Positions 22,330 to 34,599 of a stretch of 64,000 bases of DNA are shown piece after piece. Numbering within the stretch: the first letter of the stretch is position 1; every line of letters starts with the position of its first letter. This DNA is from Adineta steineri. Taxonomy: Eukaryota > Rotifera > Eurotatoria > Adinetida > Adinetidae. Both the position numbers and the translations under genes were made by a program. Location of the stretch: contig CAJNOI010000002.1 in the NCBI GenBank assembly GCA_905250115.1, positions 127,010 through 191,009 of the forward strand. The letters run 5' to 3'. Below the pieces are notes generated by a model. The model was not told the DNA's origin, made no database searches, and worked only from the letters and a program-made list of their open reading frames with translations.

Positions 22330-24360
22330 TCAAGTAACAAGCATAACATTATCATTTGTCATATCTTCCGTTGTATTTTGATAAATACGATCCTCATAAT
22401 GTTGTAATGGTACCATATGATAAACAGGTTGAAAGCTTAAATTAATAAACAGAAAATTAAGATTTGTTTTTTTCTTCTTTCTTTATGAAAAAAATAGAAT
22501 ATATATTTACTTTGAAAATCGAAGTTTTCGATGTTTACATGTATAAAATAATAATATAATGCATAAAAGAAATACTGTTGAAAATAAAACGAGCACTGTC
22601 GTTATAAAAATTCCATACGATGATCGACATCGTGATACATCTAATGTATTTAATAGAATCTGTTTGTTTTGTTGATCAAGACAACTAAATAATTGATATA
22701 TATGTAGATATAATAAAATATATGAAAATGAATATACATACTTCACTTGAGTTGTATTTTGAGATTTTAAAAATTCATTAAGCCAACGTAGAGAACATGA
22801 ATTACAATAGAGAAAATGACTAGTTATATCAAGTTTATCAAGGTGTTTTCGAGATAATAATGGTCGAAATACTTGTTCATCGATTGTTTTCAAATGATGA
22901 TTACTTAAATTAAGCTATAAAAGAAAACAAAATTGAATTGTAAAAATTAAGTCTTATGCAAATTTGTTAACTCGGTCAGTTAATCGATGATATGAGTAAC
23001 ATCTCTAGAGTGGCTATTAAAAACGATATAATTTCCAATATATAAATTCATGGTCAAGCTAAGTGTGCTTCAAGTTTAGAGTTTACGGATGTCCAAATTT
23101 TCGCGAAAAACTCTAATCATCTGGTTTTGATTGCTCTAATAAATACTCTGGACTGTACTGAGTCGACTGGTGATACTCAAGAAAAAGAAGCATACCGTTA
23201 CAATTTGCCGAAAAACTGAAAATGGTAAACTTCAAATTTGGAGCCCACTTAACTTAACCTAAATTCATCGATTTGAATAGTTTAACTTATTAAAAAATTA
23301 CCGTTTTTAGTTTAGTTAGTTTTTTAAAGATACAATTCTTTAATTTCGTTGTTGTTAAGTTTACTAAATGCAATTGTTCAAGTTCAATAAGATTTTCGAA
23401 TAATAAACATGAAAGATCACTTGTTGTTAAATTAAGATATAAAATTTTTAAACTAGGAGGAAATACATATTGTTTTCTTGATTTCATTTCTTTTAATTTT
23501 AATGGATTTGCTGATAAATCAAGTTCATTTAATTGTTGTGATAAATAAAGTAAATTCGATGGAATATTTGCAAATAAATTATAATCAAGTCGAAGTTTAG
23601 ATAAATGTGGTAGAGTAAGAGTAGAATTCGAAAAATTCTTAAATAAATTTGAATGTAAATCAAGTTCAGTTATATTTAATATTTGTAAAAAACAATTCGT
23701 ATCAAATGAAATTAATTTATTTTTTGCTAACGAAATTTTCTTTAAATTTATTGGTAAATTCCATTGAATATACGTTGGAGTTTTTGAACAAGAGAATTCT
23801 TCTAGATCATTTTCATCAAAATAAATTTCATTTAAATATTTTAATGGAGAAAATGATATTAATCTATTATCGAGTATATATGGATTGATATATTTTAAAG
23901 CATTTGTAAGTTTAAGTATTTTTAATTGTGGAAATTGTTGTTCAGTAAAAAAATTTTGTATTATATGTTCAATTGGATTATAACTTAAATCAAGAAGTTT
24001 TAATTTAGGATAATGTAAATTTGTTTGATGTAATGTATATATATGATTTGATGTTAAATAAAGATATTCAATTGACGAATAGTTTTCAGTTATTAACTCT
24101 ATATGATTGTTATCTAAATGTAATGTTATTACTTGACTATTATTATATAAATCTGGCATTGCAGTTAAATATGAATGCATTATTGATAATTGAGTAATAT
24201 TTGAAAATGTTGAAAGATAATATGTTAAATTTGAAGTTATGTATTGATTATCTGAACAAATAAGAGTTTTTAAATCATCTTCAGATATAATACATTCTTT
24301 TCCAATTATTAAAATAAACGAATGAAGTAAAAATAAAATAATTAATTCTGTACGTTGCAT
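22330..24360 (-). CDS. Leucine-rich-repeat single-pass membrane receptor
   Basis: Four coding exons: 23302-24360, 22742-22914, 22511-22684, 22330-22435. A signal peptide (LIILFLLHSFILIIG) is followed by about ten LRRs in exon 1 (LKLLDLSYNPIEHI, ITELDLHSNLF, LNELDLSANPL). An LRRCT cap follows with CNSCSLRWLNEFL, a later NCLDQQ and a final RC, then one transmembrane helix (TTVLVLFSTVFLLCIILLFY) and a short tail ending NDNVMLVT. There are several N-glycosylation sites. About 503 residues, with no TIR or kinase domain, so it is an adhesion or recognition type LRR protein rather than a complete Toll receptor. The intron 22915-23301 is 387 nt, far longer than its siblings. Confidence 0.82.
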
Positions 24361-25826
24361 ATTGCTTTTAACCTATAAATGTAAAGTAATAATAACTAAG
24401 GCACCGACATATATTGACGTAAATATTATTTGTTTATGATGTGTGTTCTTAAAAATTTTGATGAGACCATCATATATCAGGCAAACAATTCCACTAATGA
24501 ATGGTTAATCAAGCATCTTTTCCATAATAACATTAGATTGTTTGTCATTGATTGAATATCTATACACATATATATATATATATATAGCGAGAGAGAGCGA
24601 CAGAAAGAGATAGAGAGAGAGAAAAGAAAAAACTAATAACTTGTATGTATATAGCATCTGTGTTGTTATTTCGCGCAAATGGGAATGACATTGTCCAATA
24701 TAGATTGGAAAAATGAAAGGAAGATTGATAGGAAATATAGAAAGTTATATATATATGTTAATAATGAGTTTGTATATTATGATGACGGTTTCATAGAAAA
24801 CACGTCATTTTTGATCAATATTTAACTGAATTGCATGACAAACTAGAAGAAGAAAAAGAGAATTATTAATTATAGAGAAATATTAGAAATTCTATAAAGT
24901 CATTCGATACTTGTAAATAAAATAGATCGAAAAGTAACTGTATCATTTGTTGTTTTGAGTTATGGAGTAATTTCTCAGAATATAACACCAGCACATAATT
25001 GAATACGAAGAAAAAAAAAGAAGAGGCTAATTATTTGCAGATTGCTGACAATTTATTGATTAAGATAGTATTCTTCAAAAACAAACATCTACTGTTTTTC
25101 ATATGATTTTTTGATTATTTAACGCGTGTCATAATATAATTATTAATGAGTTTAGAATCATATAATTCTTACCAGTATTAGATGTTGTATTACAAAACAA
25201 TGAGTTGTATACTTAACTAAATCGAGAATTATATAATAAAATAGAGAACATATTTCCCATGAGATATTTATACAATAATATTTTTCATCATGAACGCACT
25301 GTTTAATCAGTAATTGATTAAAAAAATATGTAGAAAGTTAAATAGTTTTTTTTGAATGAAAAGAAAGAACATTTTATGTTACTTGTTTAAATATTGTTGT
25401 ATATGTTATCTTTTAGAATATATCAGTCGAAGAATTGAGTAAGAAACGCTCACTAAGCAGGATCAAACAGGGAGAAGAAAAGACAAATATATATTTTCTA
25501 TTGGAATATAAAATAGATACGAACAATGTAGCTAATCTTTTAATTCCTACAGGAAATCGATTTCATATCGATCTAAATAGAAGAGATCTCGGTGACTTCT
25601 TAGACAAATTATCCATAAAAAAAACACAAAAACAATTGACATGATATTGGCCGAGGAATTGTGTAAATGTCACGTGAATAAAATTAGGGACGATCAATAT
25701 CAGTGAATCCGCTGTAACACTGAAAGCACCGATATAAATATGTCTACGACATGAGTAAACGTTAGCCTCTCGGTGTACACTGTGTTGCAATCAGTAAACT
25801 GAAATTGTTCATCTCCACATACCATG

Positions 25827-25947
25827 GACGGCGCGCCAGCAATTGCGTCACCCATGTGCAGAACCCATCAGTATGTGAACGGATGTACACTATACAATCT
25901 TATCTAAAAGTTTATTGCGTCCCCTAAAAAATTGACGCTGCGCCGTC
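25827..25947. repeat. Short inverted repeat next to MITE
   Basis: GACGGCGC at 25827-25834 is the exact reverse complement of GCGCCGTC at 25940-25947. Related ATTGCGTC and ATTGACGC strings lie inside. These GC-rich arms stand out in this AT-rich DNA and lie just left of the inverted-repeat element at 25970. It may be a second small element or a remnant. Confidence 0.35.
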
Positions 25948-25969
25948 TATGCTGCATACATCAATATAA

Positions 25970-26293
25970 CCCTTTAAGTACCATAGCTCAGCCAATGGAT
26001 GAAACTTTGTTAGGACTTTATTTCTAACATGTATATTGTATGTTGTGAATATTTTCATTGAAAATTTTTAAAAAACTTTCGAGGTCATATTCGATCAATA
26101 CCCGTACCCCCTTACGGCACGGTGGTACTTGAAGGATTATTAAAATGATAAATACCGCGCGAATACAAGCACCTACATGTCCCCTATGCCACAATGACAA
26201 GTGCACTTCGATATTGTTTCGCATTCGCAATTTATTCAGAATTTGTCAAATTTTAAAGAGTGGGGCTTATAGGCCCCGTTGGTACTTAAAGGG
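25970..26293. mobile_element. MITE-like element with 14-bp terminal inverted repeats
   Basis: CCCTTTAAGTACCA at 25970-25983 is matched exactly, in inverse orientation, by TGGTACTTAAAGGG at 26280-26293. The two ends are flanked by the same four bases, ATAA (25966-25969 and 26294-26297), a candidate target-site duplication. The element is 324 bp, non-coding, and contains a third partial terminus-like string (GGTGGTACTTGAAGG) near 26124. Ends beginning CCCTTT recall piggyBac-type MITEs, but those duplicate TTAA, so the superfamily is uncertain. Confidence 0.6.
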
Positions 26294-26790
26294 ATAAGTA
26301 ACCATTTGAATTATGTTTTTTAATTCAAAATCGATACTCTTTTATATTCAAATTTCTGATCAAAACTTTTCAAATGTTCGTACTCATTTCTCATAATAAG
26401 TTTGAATTGAAATAATTTCTAATCTATCATATATGATTATAATATTTATTGAATATCATATTGTCGAAAAAGTAATTAGTCGAACTAATCTAATATGTTA
26501 GAAAATATTTTCCTACTTTAAAGTTACAATTAATTTGTTTCATTATTCCCTCATGCCATAATAATTTTCTTTTCTTTGTTTTTTTATCAAGTGAAGACAA
26601 TAGCACAAAAGAAAGAACAACAATACAAGTTAGGTTACGTTAGAGAAAGAAAAAAAAACAAATTGACGGACAAAAAAAAGAAAACAAAAGCAAGTTGTCA
26701 TTGAAAACAAACTTTAACAAAAAGAATCATATTGACTTAAGTTTTTTTTTTTGTAAAACATGTGAAAGAGCCAAATCAGTAGTTGAATAT

Positions 26791-29700
26791 TTACAGTTTG
26801 CTCTTTGAAAATGATACTCGAAGATGCATTGAATCTGCTAAACGATAATTATGCGTATTCTAAATAACAACAGAAGAAAAGATAAATATAGAAATTTATT
26901 TAATTTTAATTCTTACAATTAATGCGGCAATCGCTTCTTCAATTGTTTCCATTTCAATTAAAGCCATTTTACGATCTTTTTCAAAGAATTTAAATCGTTT
27001 TATTGTACCATATTGAGAAAATATATTTCGTATTTCTTCTTCACTTGTTTCATTTCTAAAATATTATAATAAATATTTTTGATACATATGAAAATTAAAC
27101 ATTTACGGTATATTAGATAAATGAAGTACACTTCCTGGTGGATGGATATTATTATAATTTTTTGAGCCTGGTTTTTTAAAACGATGTAATGGTGAATTCG
27201 TAAAATCTTTTGTTAAACCCATATCCTAGAAAACAGATTTACATATATAAGAAAAACTAGTTTTTTTTATTCAATACCGCAGCACCATCTTTAGGCATTT
27301 GAACAAATTGATGTTTAGAAAATGAAACTTTTATTTGTTTACCAAACATTGTTATATGATCAAGATTTTGATGAGCTATAATACAAATAAAATATATATT
27401 CTTATTTATCTGTAATTTCTTTGTTTGTACATACCGATAGCTGCTTGTTGTGGTGTAGCAAATTGAATTAATGCTGAATCTTTCTTATTAAATAAGATTT
27501 TTACCCGATGCACATCACCATAGACACCTAAGAGTAGATTTATTATATATATGTCAAAATTAATTGCTATTCTTGTTTTATATGTATATTGAATTTGATG
27601 AAAAAAATATAGAAAGTGAAATTAACGATAAGAATAGTATTCTGAACAATGCCTTTAAGTTTTATTGATATATATATCGTAAAGTACGAAAGATTACCGT
27701 TTTTTTGGTATAGACGAATTCGATACTTTTTAATAACTGTATACCATAAAGGTTAGTGTCAATTTCCATATGAGCAGATTAATAAAGTTTCTTTTTTTAC
27801 TATTGATATCAAGATAGGAAGAAAATTGTATGATTCTGCTACTAGATAAGTTATCATTAGTTAATATTAGTTTAATGTACTAGAATGCATCTGTTGATTA
27901 TCATCTACATGTAATCTTTAAATTATAAGTAATTGTATCAGATTTACTCAATGAATGATTTATCTATCTTTTCGCTATTTCACTTTCTATATTATTCTTT
28001 TCAATTTTTGTTACCCACTTAGAAGACATGAGATATGATTTGAAGAATTAGAAAATAGAAATATGAAATATAAAAGCTATCTTTTTCTTAGTTAAAGAAA
28101 AAACAATAAAAATAATAATAATAATAAAGTGTGAAAAGAAAGAGAAGATAACACATACCGAATAGCGTGAATAAAGACTCTGGAGTCGTCATCTAATCGT
28201 CCGGACGAGGAAAATAAAGAAAATAAAGAAGAAACGAATAGAAAGAATAAAAATAAAAATCATAATAAGATAGATTAGTTAAAAGATAAAAATAAAACAA
28301 ATTTCTATCTTATCTTTCAAGAAAACTAAAATATTAAAGTAGAATTTCGTTTATTAACTTACGTTTTCATTAAGATTCGATACGAGTATAACAGGCCCAT
28401 TTTGAACAGGCATCATATGAGGATTTTGTTGTTGTAATTGTTGTTGAGCTTGCTGATGAACAGCATGCATATGTGCAGCAGCAGCTGCATGACCTGGAGG
28501 TAGTCCATGCATAGGTGGCACTTGATGATGTGGTGAACCATATGGATGACCATATTGTGGTTGACCAGCACCTGGATTATATGTACTTGATGGAGCTTGT
28601 AATGGACTCATTAAATGACTACCACCAGCTATGGAAAAAAAAAGAATATATATCCTTTTCACGATAGTGAATATATATTTTACCTTGCATATCATAGCTA
28701 GGTGTTCCGGAAGTTGATGGTGGTCTACCACGGGCTGCTGCTGTGTAATAGTCTTCAATTAGAAAAAGTATTTAAGTAAATAGAATGAAGAAAAAAACAA
28801 GAGCATTATACCATAACGATAATCATCATTAGAAGTTGATCTTTGCAATGAAAGGAGATTTGCATTTGAATGCATTCGTTCTAAATAGAAATGAATAGTT
28901 ATATTTACAAAATAGTTTATATATCAAAATACCTAATTCTTGTTGTTGTGGTGCAAGTCCTTCGCCTGATGGTAAGGTTGGATTCGTATAATCTCGGCTT
29001 TTATCATTATTAAATTTAACAGTAAGCGAATGAAGTTTTGAATATTCAATTTGAAGCTAAATTGTTTTATTTTAATAATACGTTTTTTCAAATTTGTATA
29101 TGACTTACTGTACAACAACCATTATAAATATTTTGTCCATGTAATTGCTAGAGAAAAAAAGAAGAATCAGATTTACTTTTACTATTATCATTCTTCGCTG
29201 TTTATTTATCTGAGAAGTGTTAATATAAAAAAATCTTACTAATTTAGCTTGTGCAGCACCATTTGGATCTTTTGATTGAATCAATGCTTGAAATTTATCT
29301 AAATATCTTCAATAAAAATCTATATTCATCTAATCTATATTTTTTACCATTTTTCGTAAATGTAATGATTTTAAGTACTGTACCAAATTTGCTAAAGATC
29401 TAAGATATACAGAAATTAAAAAAAGTTAACGATATTTTTTTGTAATTACCTGATACAATACATCAATAGTAACAGGAAATAACAAATTTATAATGCTAAC
29501 ACGTAATACACAATTTGGTCCACCTTTTTGTGCTGTTTCATAAAGATCAGTGGCTTGTGCTAATGCAACATGTGCTTGTTGATTTGTACGATTTGATGGA
29601 TCTGTACGAAGTTCACCATGATTTGAATATTGTGCAAATATTTGTCGACCATTACGCATTGCTGGTACGGATGTAAAATAGTCAACCATTTGTTTAGCTG

Positions 29701-30133
29701 AATCAGTTGCATCAAATTCAAGAAAAGCCTAAATGTAATTATTTATATTTATAATAATAATAATAAAAGAAAAGTTTGTTTTATACTTGTGCTTTTTTTC
29801 GTAAGTTTAAAAAATTTGTTACTCGACCAAATGGAAGACCAAGTTGAACAACTTCAAGTTCATTTGCTTCTATATTTCGTAAATGAACAACACGAGAAGG
29901 TAATGCGGGTTCTGAACGACTCTAATTTCAAAAAGCGACATCATTTATTATTGTTTGTCTTTTTTTGTCTTATAAAGAAAATTTACTTTTTTAGCAACAT
30001 CAGTTATTTGAGAGTTTGAATTACTAACACCATCCCCATTTGTATCAAATTCATCGCTTGAAAATGTACGCTATATAAAAATAATAAATAATTTATATAA
30101 TAAATTGAAAAAGTTTGAAATATGTACCTTCAT
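26791..30133 (-). CDS. PTBP1: Polypyrimidine tract-binding protein (PTBP1 type)
   Basis: About 17 small exons from ATG at 30131-30133 to stop at 26791-26793. All four RRMs are recognisable. RRM1: [34 protein letters not shown]2: [39 protein letters not shown]3: [32 protein letters not shown]4: [27 protein letters not shown], end [10 protein letters not shown]. The conserved [11 protein letters not shown] and [13 protein letters not shown] linkers match vertebrate PTB. The protein binds UCUU/CUUUC tracts in nuclear pre-mRNA and represses exons. The RRM2-RRM3 linker here is Pro/His/Gln-rich. The gene carries the conserved 34-nt exon (separate entry). A 5' UTR exon with donor GTATGA near 30205 is likely. 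It is divergent from NSFL1C. Confidence 0.95.
28159..28192 (-). promoter_or_regulatory. 34-nt autoregulatory (skippable) exon of PTBP
   Basis: The exon encodes [11 protein letters not shown] plus one base and is exactly 34 nt, the same length and position (start of RRM3) as mammalian PTBP1 exon 11. If skipped, the upstream AAC joins the exon at 27527 in a shifted frame and meets TAA at 27501-27503 after eight codons, with several introns still downstream. The transcript upstream (28193-28260) is T/C-rich, and a TCTTCTCTTTCTTTTC tract lies just beyond the donor (about 28134-28150). Both look like PTB-binding sites. The flanking introns (170 and 631 nt) are the longest ones I read in the gene. 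Confidence 0.75.
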
Positions 30134-30772
30134 ATCGATCTACAAAAAAAAAGACAAAGAAATATTATAATTAAATGAGTAAAATAGTCAATAGTTTCAT
30201 ACTTCACTCGAGCACAGACGCAAGCACAAGTCTGTAAGCTCGTAATTCGATGTTGAATGGAACGTTTTGAAGTGTTTTTACACTTTGTTTGTTATCCTCT
30301 CTTCTATCGTCCGAAACAAAATAATCGGACAATATTGAAGTACGTAAATAGTTTGAATATTTTTCAATAAAAATCAAGCTCTTTTTTTTACAGTTGGAAA
30401 AAAAACGATAAGAAATAGAAGATAAATTCGATCGATCTTTTTTCCTTGTTTACCAATAATGATTATTGATACATAGAAAATCAACCAATAAAAAAAAGAC
30501 TATACAATATACATTAAATTCGAAATTTAAGATTTAAAATAAAAACTATTTTAATATTTATTTCATTATAAAATATTGTTACTTTTTTAAAATAATTAAA
30601 TAATCGATTGTGATTAGTCATATATTACAGCCAATCATGAATGAAAATGAATCACTATGACTATGTGTCCGGGAGTTGAAAAAGAAGGAAGACAGAAGAT
30701 TCTGGTTTCTTTGTTACTAATAAAATTTATATCTATAAAATACAGAAAGAAGATTTTATATTTGATTTTTAG
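30134..30772. other. Divergent PTBP-NSFL1C promoter region
   Basis: About 640 bp shared by two divergent genes. The PTBP 5' UTR exon and intron probably occupy the first 100-200 bp. A TTTTTAG acceptor lies directly before the NSFL1C ATG, so the 5' end of NSFL1C is cis- or trans-spliced. No other feature seen. Confidence 0.5.
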
Positions 30773-32358
30773 ATGGAAACTGAAAATAAAGACGAAGTTC
30801 TTAGCAATTTTATTGCTATTACACAATGTTCAAATGAGGAAGCAACCCGTTATTTAGAAGCTGCTCAATGGAATGCACAAACAGCTATGGAAATCTTTTT
30901 TGATAATGGTGGTTCACAAGCTGGTGAACCAGCTGTTTCGAGTAATATTGCACCACCCGCAACAAATACGAATCAAAATGCCCCTGGTTTGTATATATTT
31001 GTTTAGCATATTGTCATGATATGAGTATATGCTTTCTTTTTTTAATTTATAGGACAAATAGCATCCGGTGGAACAGGCGGTTATGAATCTGATGATGAAG
31101 GTACAATGCAATCTGCAATTGAGGAAAGTCTTCGCGCTAATGCAAGTGCAGCAAAATCAACAGAATCAAAAGGAGATAAACATAAAAAATCAACAGCACC
31201 ACCATCAAAATTTGGTACTATTGGTGGATTACATAATGATGATGATAGTTCTGAAGAAGAAGGTTATTAATTAGAAATTTGACTTTGTAGAAACTATAAA
31301 CTTTGTTTGTTTTTCTTATCTAGGACAAGCTTTTTATGCTGGTGGTTCTGAACGTAGTGGCCAACAAATTATTGGACCATCAAAAAATAAAGGCAAAGAT
31401 AATGATAAAAAAGTAGCTAAAATATTTGAAGCTGCTCGTAAACAAGGTGCTATGGAAGCTGATGATGATAATGAAGATGGTTCATCACCGCATGCTAGAA
31501 AAGAAAAACCATTTGGTGGTGTTGGATATACTTTAGGTTAGTTAATATCTTTTATTATTCTTTCTTTTTAATTTTAAAATTTGTTTTTATATAGGAGATG
31601 ATAGTACACCTTCTCGTTCCTATGGTCAATCAATTGGAGGACCACCATCAGCTGCTGCTTCGAGTCAACCTGAACAATTACCACTTCGATTCTATTCAAA
31701 TGGATTTACAATAGGCGATGGTGAACTACGTAAATTCGATGAGAATAAGGAATTTATGGATTGTATTAAACGTGGTGAAGTACCACCTGAACTTAGAGCA
31801 TTATCTGCTGGTGGACGACAAGTTGAAGTAAACGATCAAAACTGTGAATCTAATTTGATAGATTATAAAATTTTCTTTTAGGTACGTCTTGAAGATCATC
31901 GAGGTGAGGAATACAAGCCCGTCGCACCACAATTCAAACCATTTGGAGGTTCTGGTTATATGCTTGGTTCACCAGCACCCAATGTCGCTCAATCAGCAAC
32001 TACAACACAATCTTCAATGAAATCATCCATGGCATCTTCTAGTAGTACACCTTCAGCATCTACTGATTCAAATCGTCTAGAAAAACTTGCTGAACAACAA
32101 TTGAAAACATCATCATCATCGACTACTATACGTCTTCGTTTACCAGATTTATCAACACCAGTACGTGTTGTAATTGATCTTACTCGAACATTAGCTGATG
32201 TACGTAAATTTCTTACTGAAAATGTTCCATCACTTCAATCAAATCAATTCGAATTTATTGAACCACCTTCAACAAAAATAAAACGTGAAGATGAAAGTAA
32301 AACAATTGGTGATGCAAGATTAACAAATGCTACACTTGCTATTCGTCGAAGTACTTAA
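30773..32358 (+). CDS. NSFL1C: p47 / NSFL1C, p97(VCP) cofactor (UBA-SEP-UBX)
   Basis: Five exons: 30773-30986, 31053-31262, 31324-31536, 31595-31827, 31882-32358. An N-terminal UBA (EVLSNFIAITQCSNEEATRY) is followed by an acidic linker and the SHP-like FGGVGYTLGDD region. Then comes the SEP domain (LRFYSNGFTIGDGELRKF, RGEVPPELRALSAGG) and a C-terminal UBX (TTIRLRLPDLSTPVRV, ending LAIRRST). p47 adapts the p97/VCP ATPase to Golgi and ER membrane fusion and ubiquitin handling. The usual S3/S4 loop is replaced by EPPSTKI, a feature shared with the thioredoxin-UBX protein downstream. The first of three closely spaced plus genes. About 448 residues; human p47 is 370. Confidence 0.93.
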
Positions 32359-32737
32359 TTTTTTGTTAAACATTTATCGTTCTTATGTATACGAGAAAAA
32401 AAATTACACAGCGATCTCTACTTTCTTTCTTAAACTGAGTACACGCTTTCATTACATTCTTTTCTTTTCTTTTCTTTTCTCTTATAATAAAAAACTTGCT
32501 GTAAGCAAACATAAATAAACATATTTCACAATGATGAATCACAGTTATGCAATGTTTTTAGATTCATTATGACGAATTATTTTCATGCGTTATTTTAATA
32601 TATTATATAAAGTGTGTCTATCACGATCGAGTCATTCAAATACTTTCAATATATTAAATCGATCAAGAAAAAAGTTTCGATCTTTTTTTCCTAGAGAAAA
32701 ATACTTAATCATAGATTGACATTTTAGATTACCAAAT
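32359..32737. other. NSFL1C-RTCA spacer
   Basis: 379 bp with CTTTT repeats near 32460-32480 and an AATAAAAA/AAATAAAC polyadenylation-like stretch near 32486-32520. A TTTTAG acceptor sits about 10 nt before the RTCA start, compatible with a 5' UTR intron or with spliced-leader addition. Confidence 0.45.
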
Positions 32738-34498
32738 ATGACTCAAGAAAATGATTCACAAACAAATTTAATAACAATAGATGGATCATATATAGAAGGG
32801 GTAGGTGTCTTATCAAGGATAAAAAAACAATTAACCTAGCTAAACGCACGAATGAGTTTTAAAAACAAAAATACAAGTTTTTGTTTTCGTACAAAAGCAT
32901 AATAAGATGATCCGAAAGAATAATCATAAATATTTTATTTGAATTCTTCGGTAACTGAGAATACAATTTTACTAATATAGTATTTATATAACCACATATT
33001 ACTATTGATAATTTTTCAGGGTGGTCAAATACTGCGTAATTCAACAGCATTAAGTGTTTTATTAAGTATTCCTATTTGTGTCGATAAAATTCGTGCTGGT
33101 CGACAATCAGGAGGATTACGACCGCAACATTTAACTGGTATACAACTTTTAGCACAATTATCTGAAGCTAAATTACAGAATGGAAAAATTGGTTCAACAG
33201 AAATATTTTTTGTACCGAAAGTCATCAAAGGTGGAAATTATCTAGCTGATACAAAAACTGCAGGGTATATTTGATCAAAAATATTTTTTATTAAATCAAA
33301 TATATTCATTCTATTTATTATAAATAAGGAGTGTATGTTTAATGATGCAAACTGCTATTCCATGTTTACTTTTTGCAAATGATTCATCTCAATTACGATT
33401 ACTTGGAGGAACAAATGCAGATTTTGCGCCAGAAATTGATTATTATTCAATGGTAATTTTCAAAATAGAAAATAACAAACATTATCTTCTTTTAATAATA
33501 GGTTTTTCAACCAATAGCTAAAAAGTTTAATTTTAATTTTGATATGAATATAGTTCGTCGGTTAGTAATGATTTTTTCTTGAATTATAAAATATATTTCG
33601 TATCATTAATTTTTAGTGGTTATTATCCGAAAGGCGGTGGTGAAGTTCGTATTACTACAAATCCAGTTGATCATTTAGTAGCTGTTGATTTAACAGAATT
33701 TGGACAGATTAAACGATTTTTTGGTCGAGCTTTTGTTGCTGGAACTTTATCGAAACGGGTATGATGAAATTATTTTCGAAACAATATTTAGATATTGTTA
33801 TATATCTAGATTGCTCATGAAATGGCTGAAACTGCACAAAAATTAATACATAAACGACATTCAAAAGAGATTCCAGTAGAAATTGAAGTTGTAAAAGAAC
33901 CTGATAATATGGCTTTTGGAACAGCAACTGGTATTATGTAATAAAAACAAAATGAAAATATGTTCCGCTTTATAATATATATTCATTTACATAGAATTGG
34001 AGCCGAAACAACAACCGGCTGTATACTTGCAGCAAGTTCACTAGGTAAACGAGGTGTACCAGCACATGAAGTTAGTACTCAAGCAACAGAAGATTTATTG
34101 TATGATTTATCATATCAAGCATGTGTTGATCAACATTTACAGGATCAGGTTTGTTTATTACAAATAATAATTAGAAAAATATGAATTATATTTATTTATA
34201 CGATAGTTAATTATTCTAATGACTCTTGCTAAAGGTCATTCAAAAATTCGTTGTGGTCCATTAACAGATCATACTAAAACAGCTATGTATGTTGCTGAAC
34301 TTTTAACTAAAGTTAGTTTTAATTGTATATATAAATATCTCTTATTTTTTCAATTTTTATAAGGTTAAATTTATAATTACAGAAGTATCATCAAATTCTA
34401 TTGAACCACAAGCAGCAGCAGCAGGTGCTGCATCTAATAGAACAAATTCTGCATTTATTATTGAATGTGAAGGACTAGGATATCATCGACGATCATAA
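32738..34498 (+). CDS. RTCA: RNA 3'-terminal phosphate cyclase
   Basis: Nine exons: 32738-32800, 33020-33264, 33329-33452, 33502-33560, 33617-33758, 33810-33937, 33995-34148, 34207-34311, 34374-34498. Hallmarks are [49 protein letters not shown] and [11 protein letters not shown]. The C-terminal [16 protein letters not shown] block carries the catalytic histidine of the RtcA family. The enzyme converts RNA 3' phosphates to 2',3'-cyclic phosphates through adenylylation, in RNA repair and processing. About 370 residues, the usual length. Only 101 nt separate its stop from the thioredoxin-UBX start. Confidence 0.95.
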
Positions 34499-34599
34499 GC
34501 TTATTCTTTTTATTTGTTAAAATATTATTGTTACTATATTTTATCCGTCGGAAAATTATGATATATATATATTCTAGATAAATATTTATATACATCGAA

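Larger units (their letters stand above)
24361..26790. other. Intergenic region with MITE-like insertion
   Basis: About 2.4 kb. The left part has a TA microsatellite and GA-rich run near 24565-24630. Between about 25640 and 26300 base composition shifts toward GC and an inverted-repeat element is found (separate entry). The remainder is AT-rich, with PTBP 3' UTR material toward 26790. No gene. Confidence 0.5.

Noticed and set aside
25435-26230. Frames in the 25.4-26.2 kb patch
   Set aside because: They overlap the inverted-repeat element and show no protein-like features; not a transposase.
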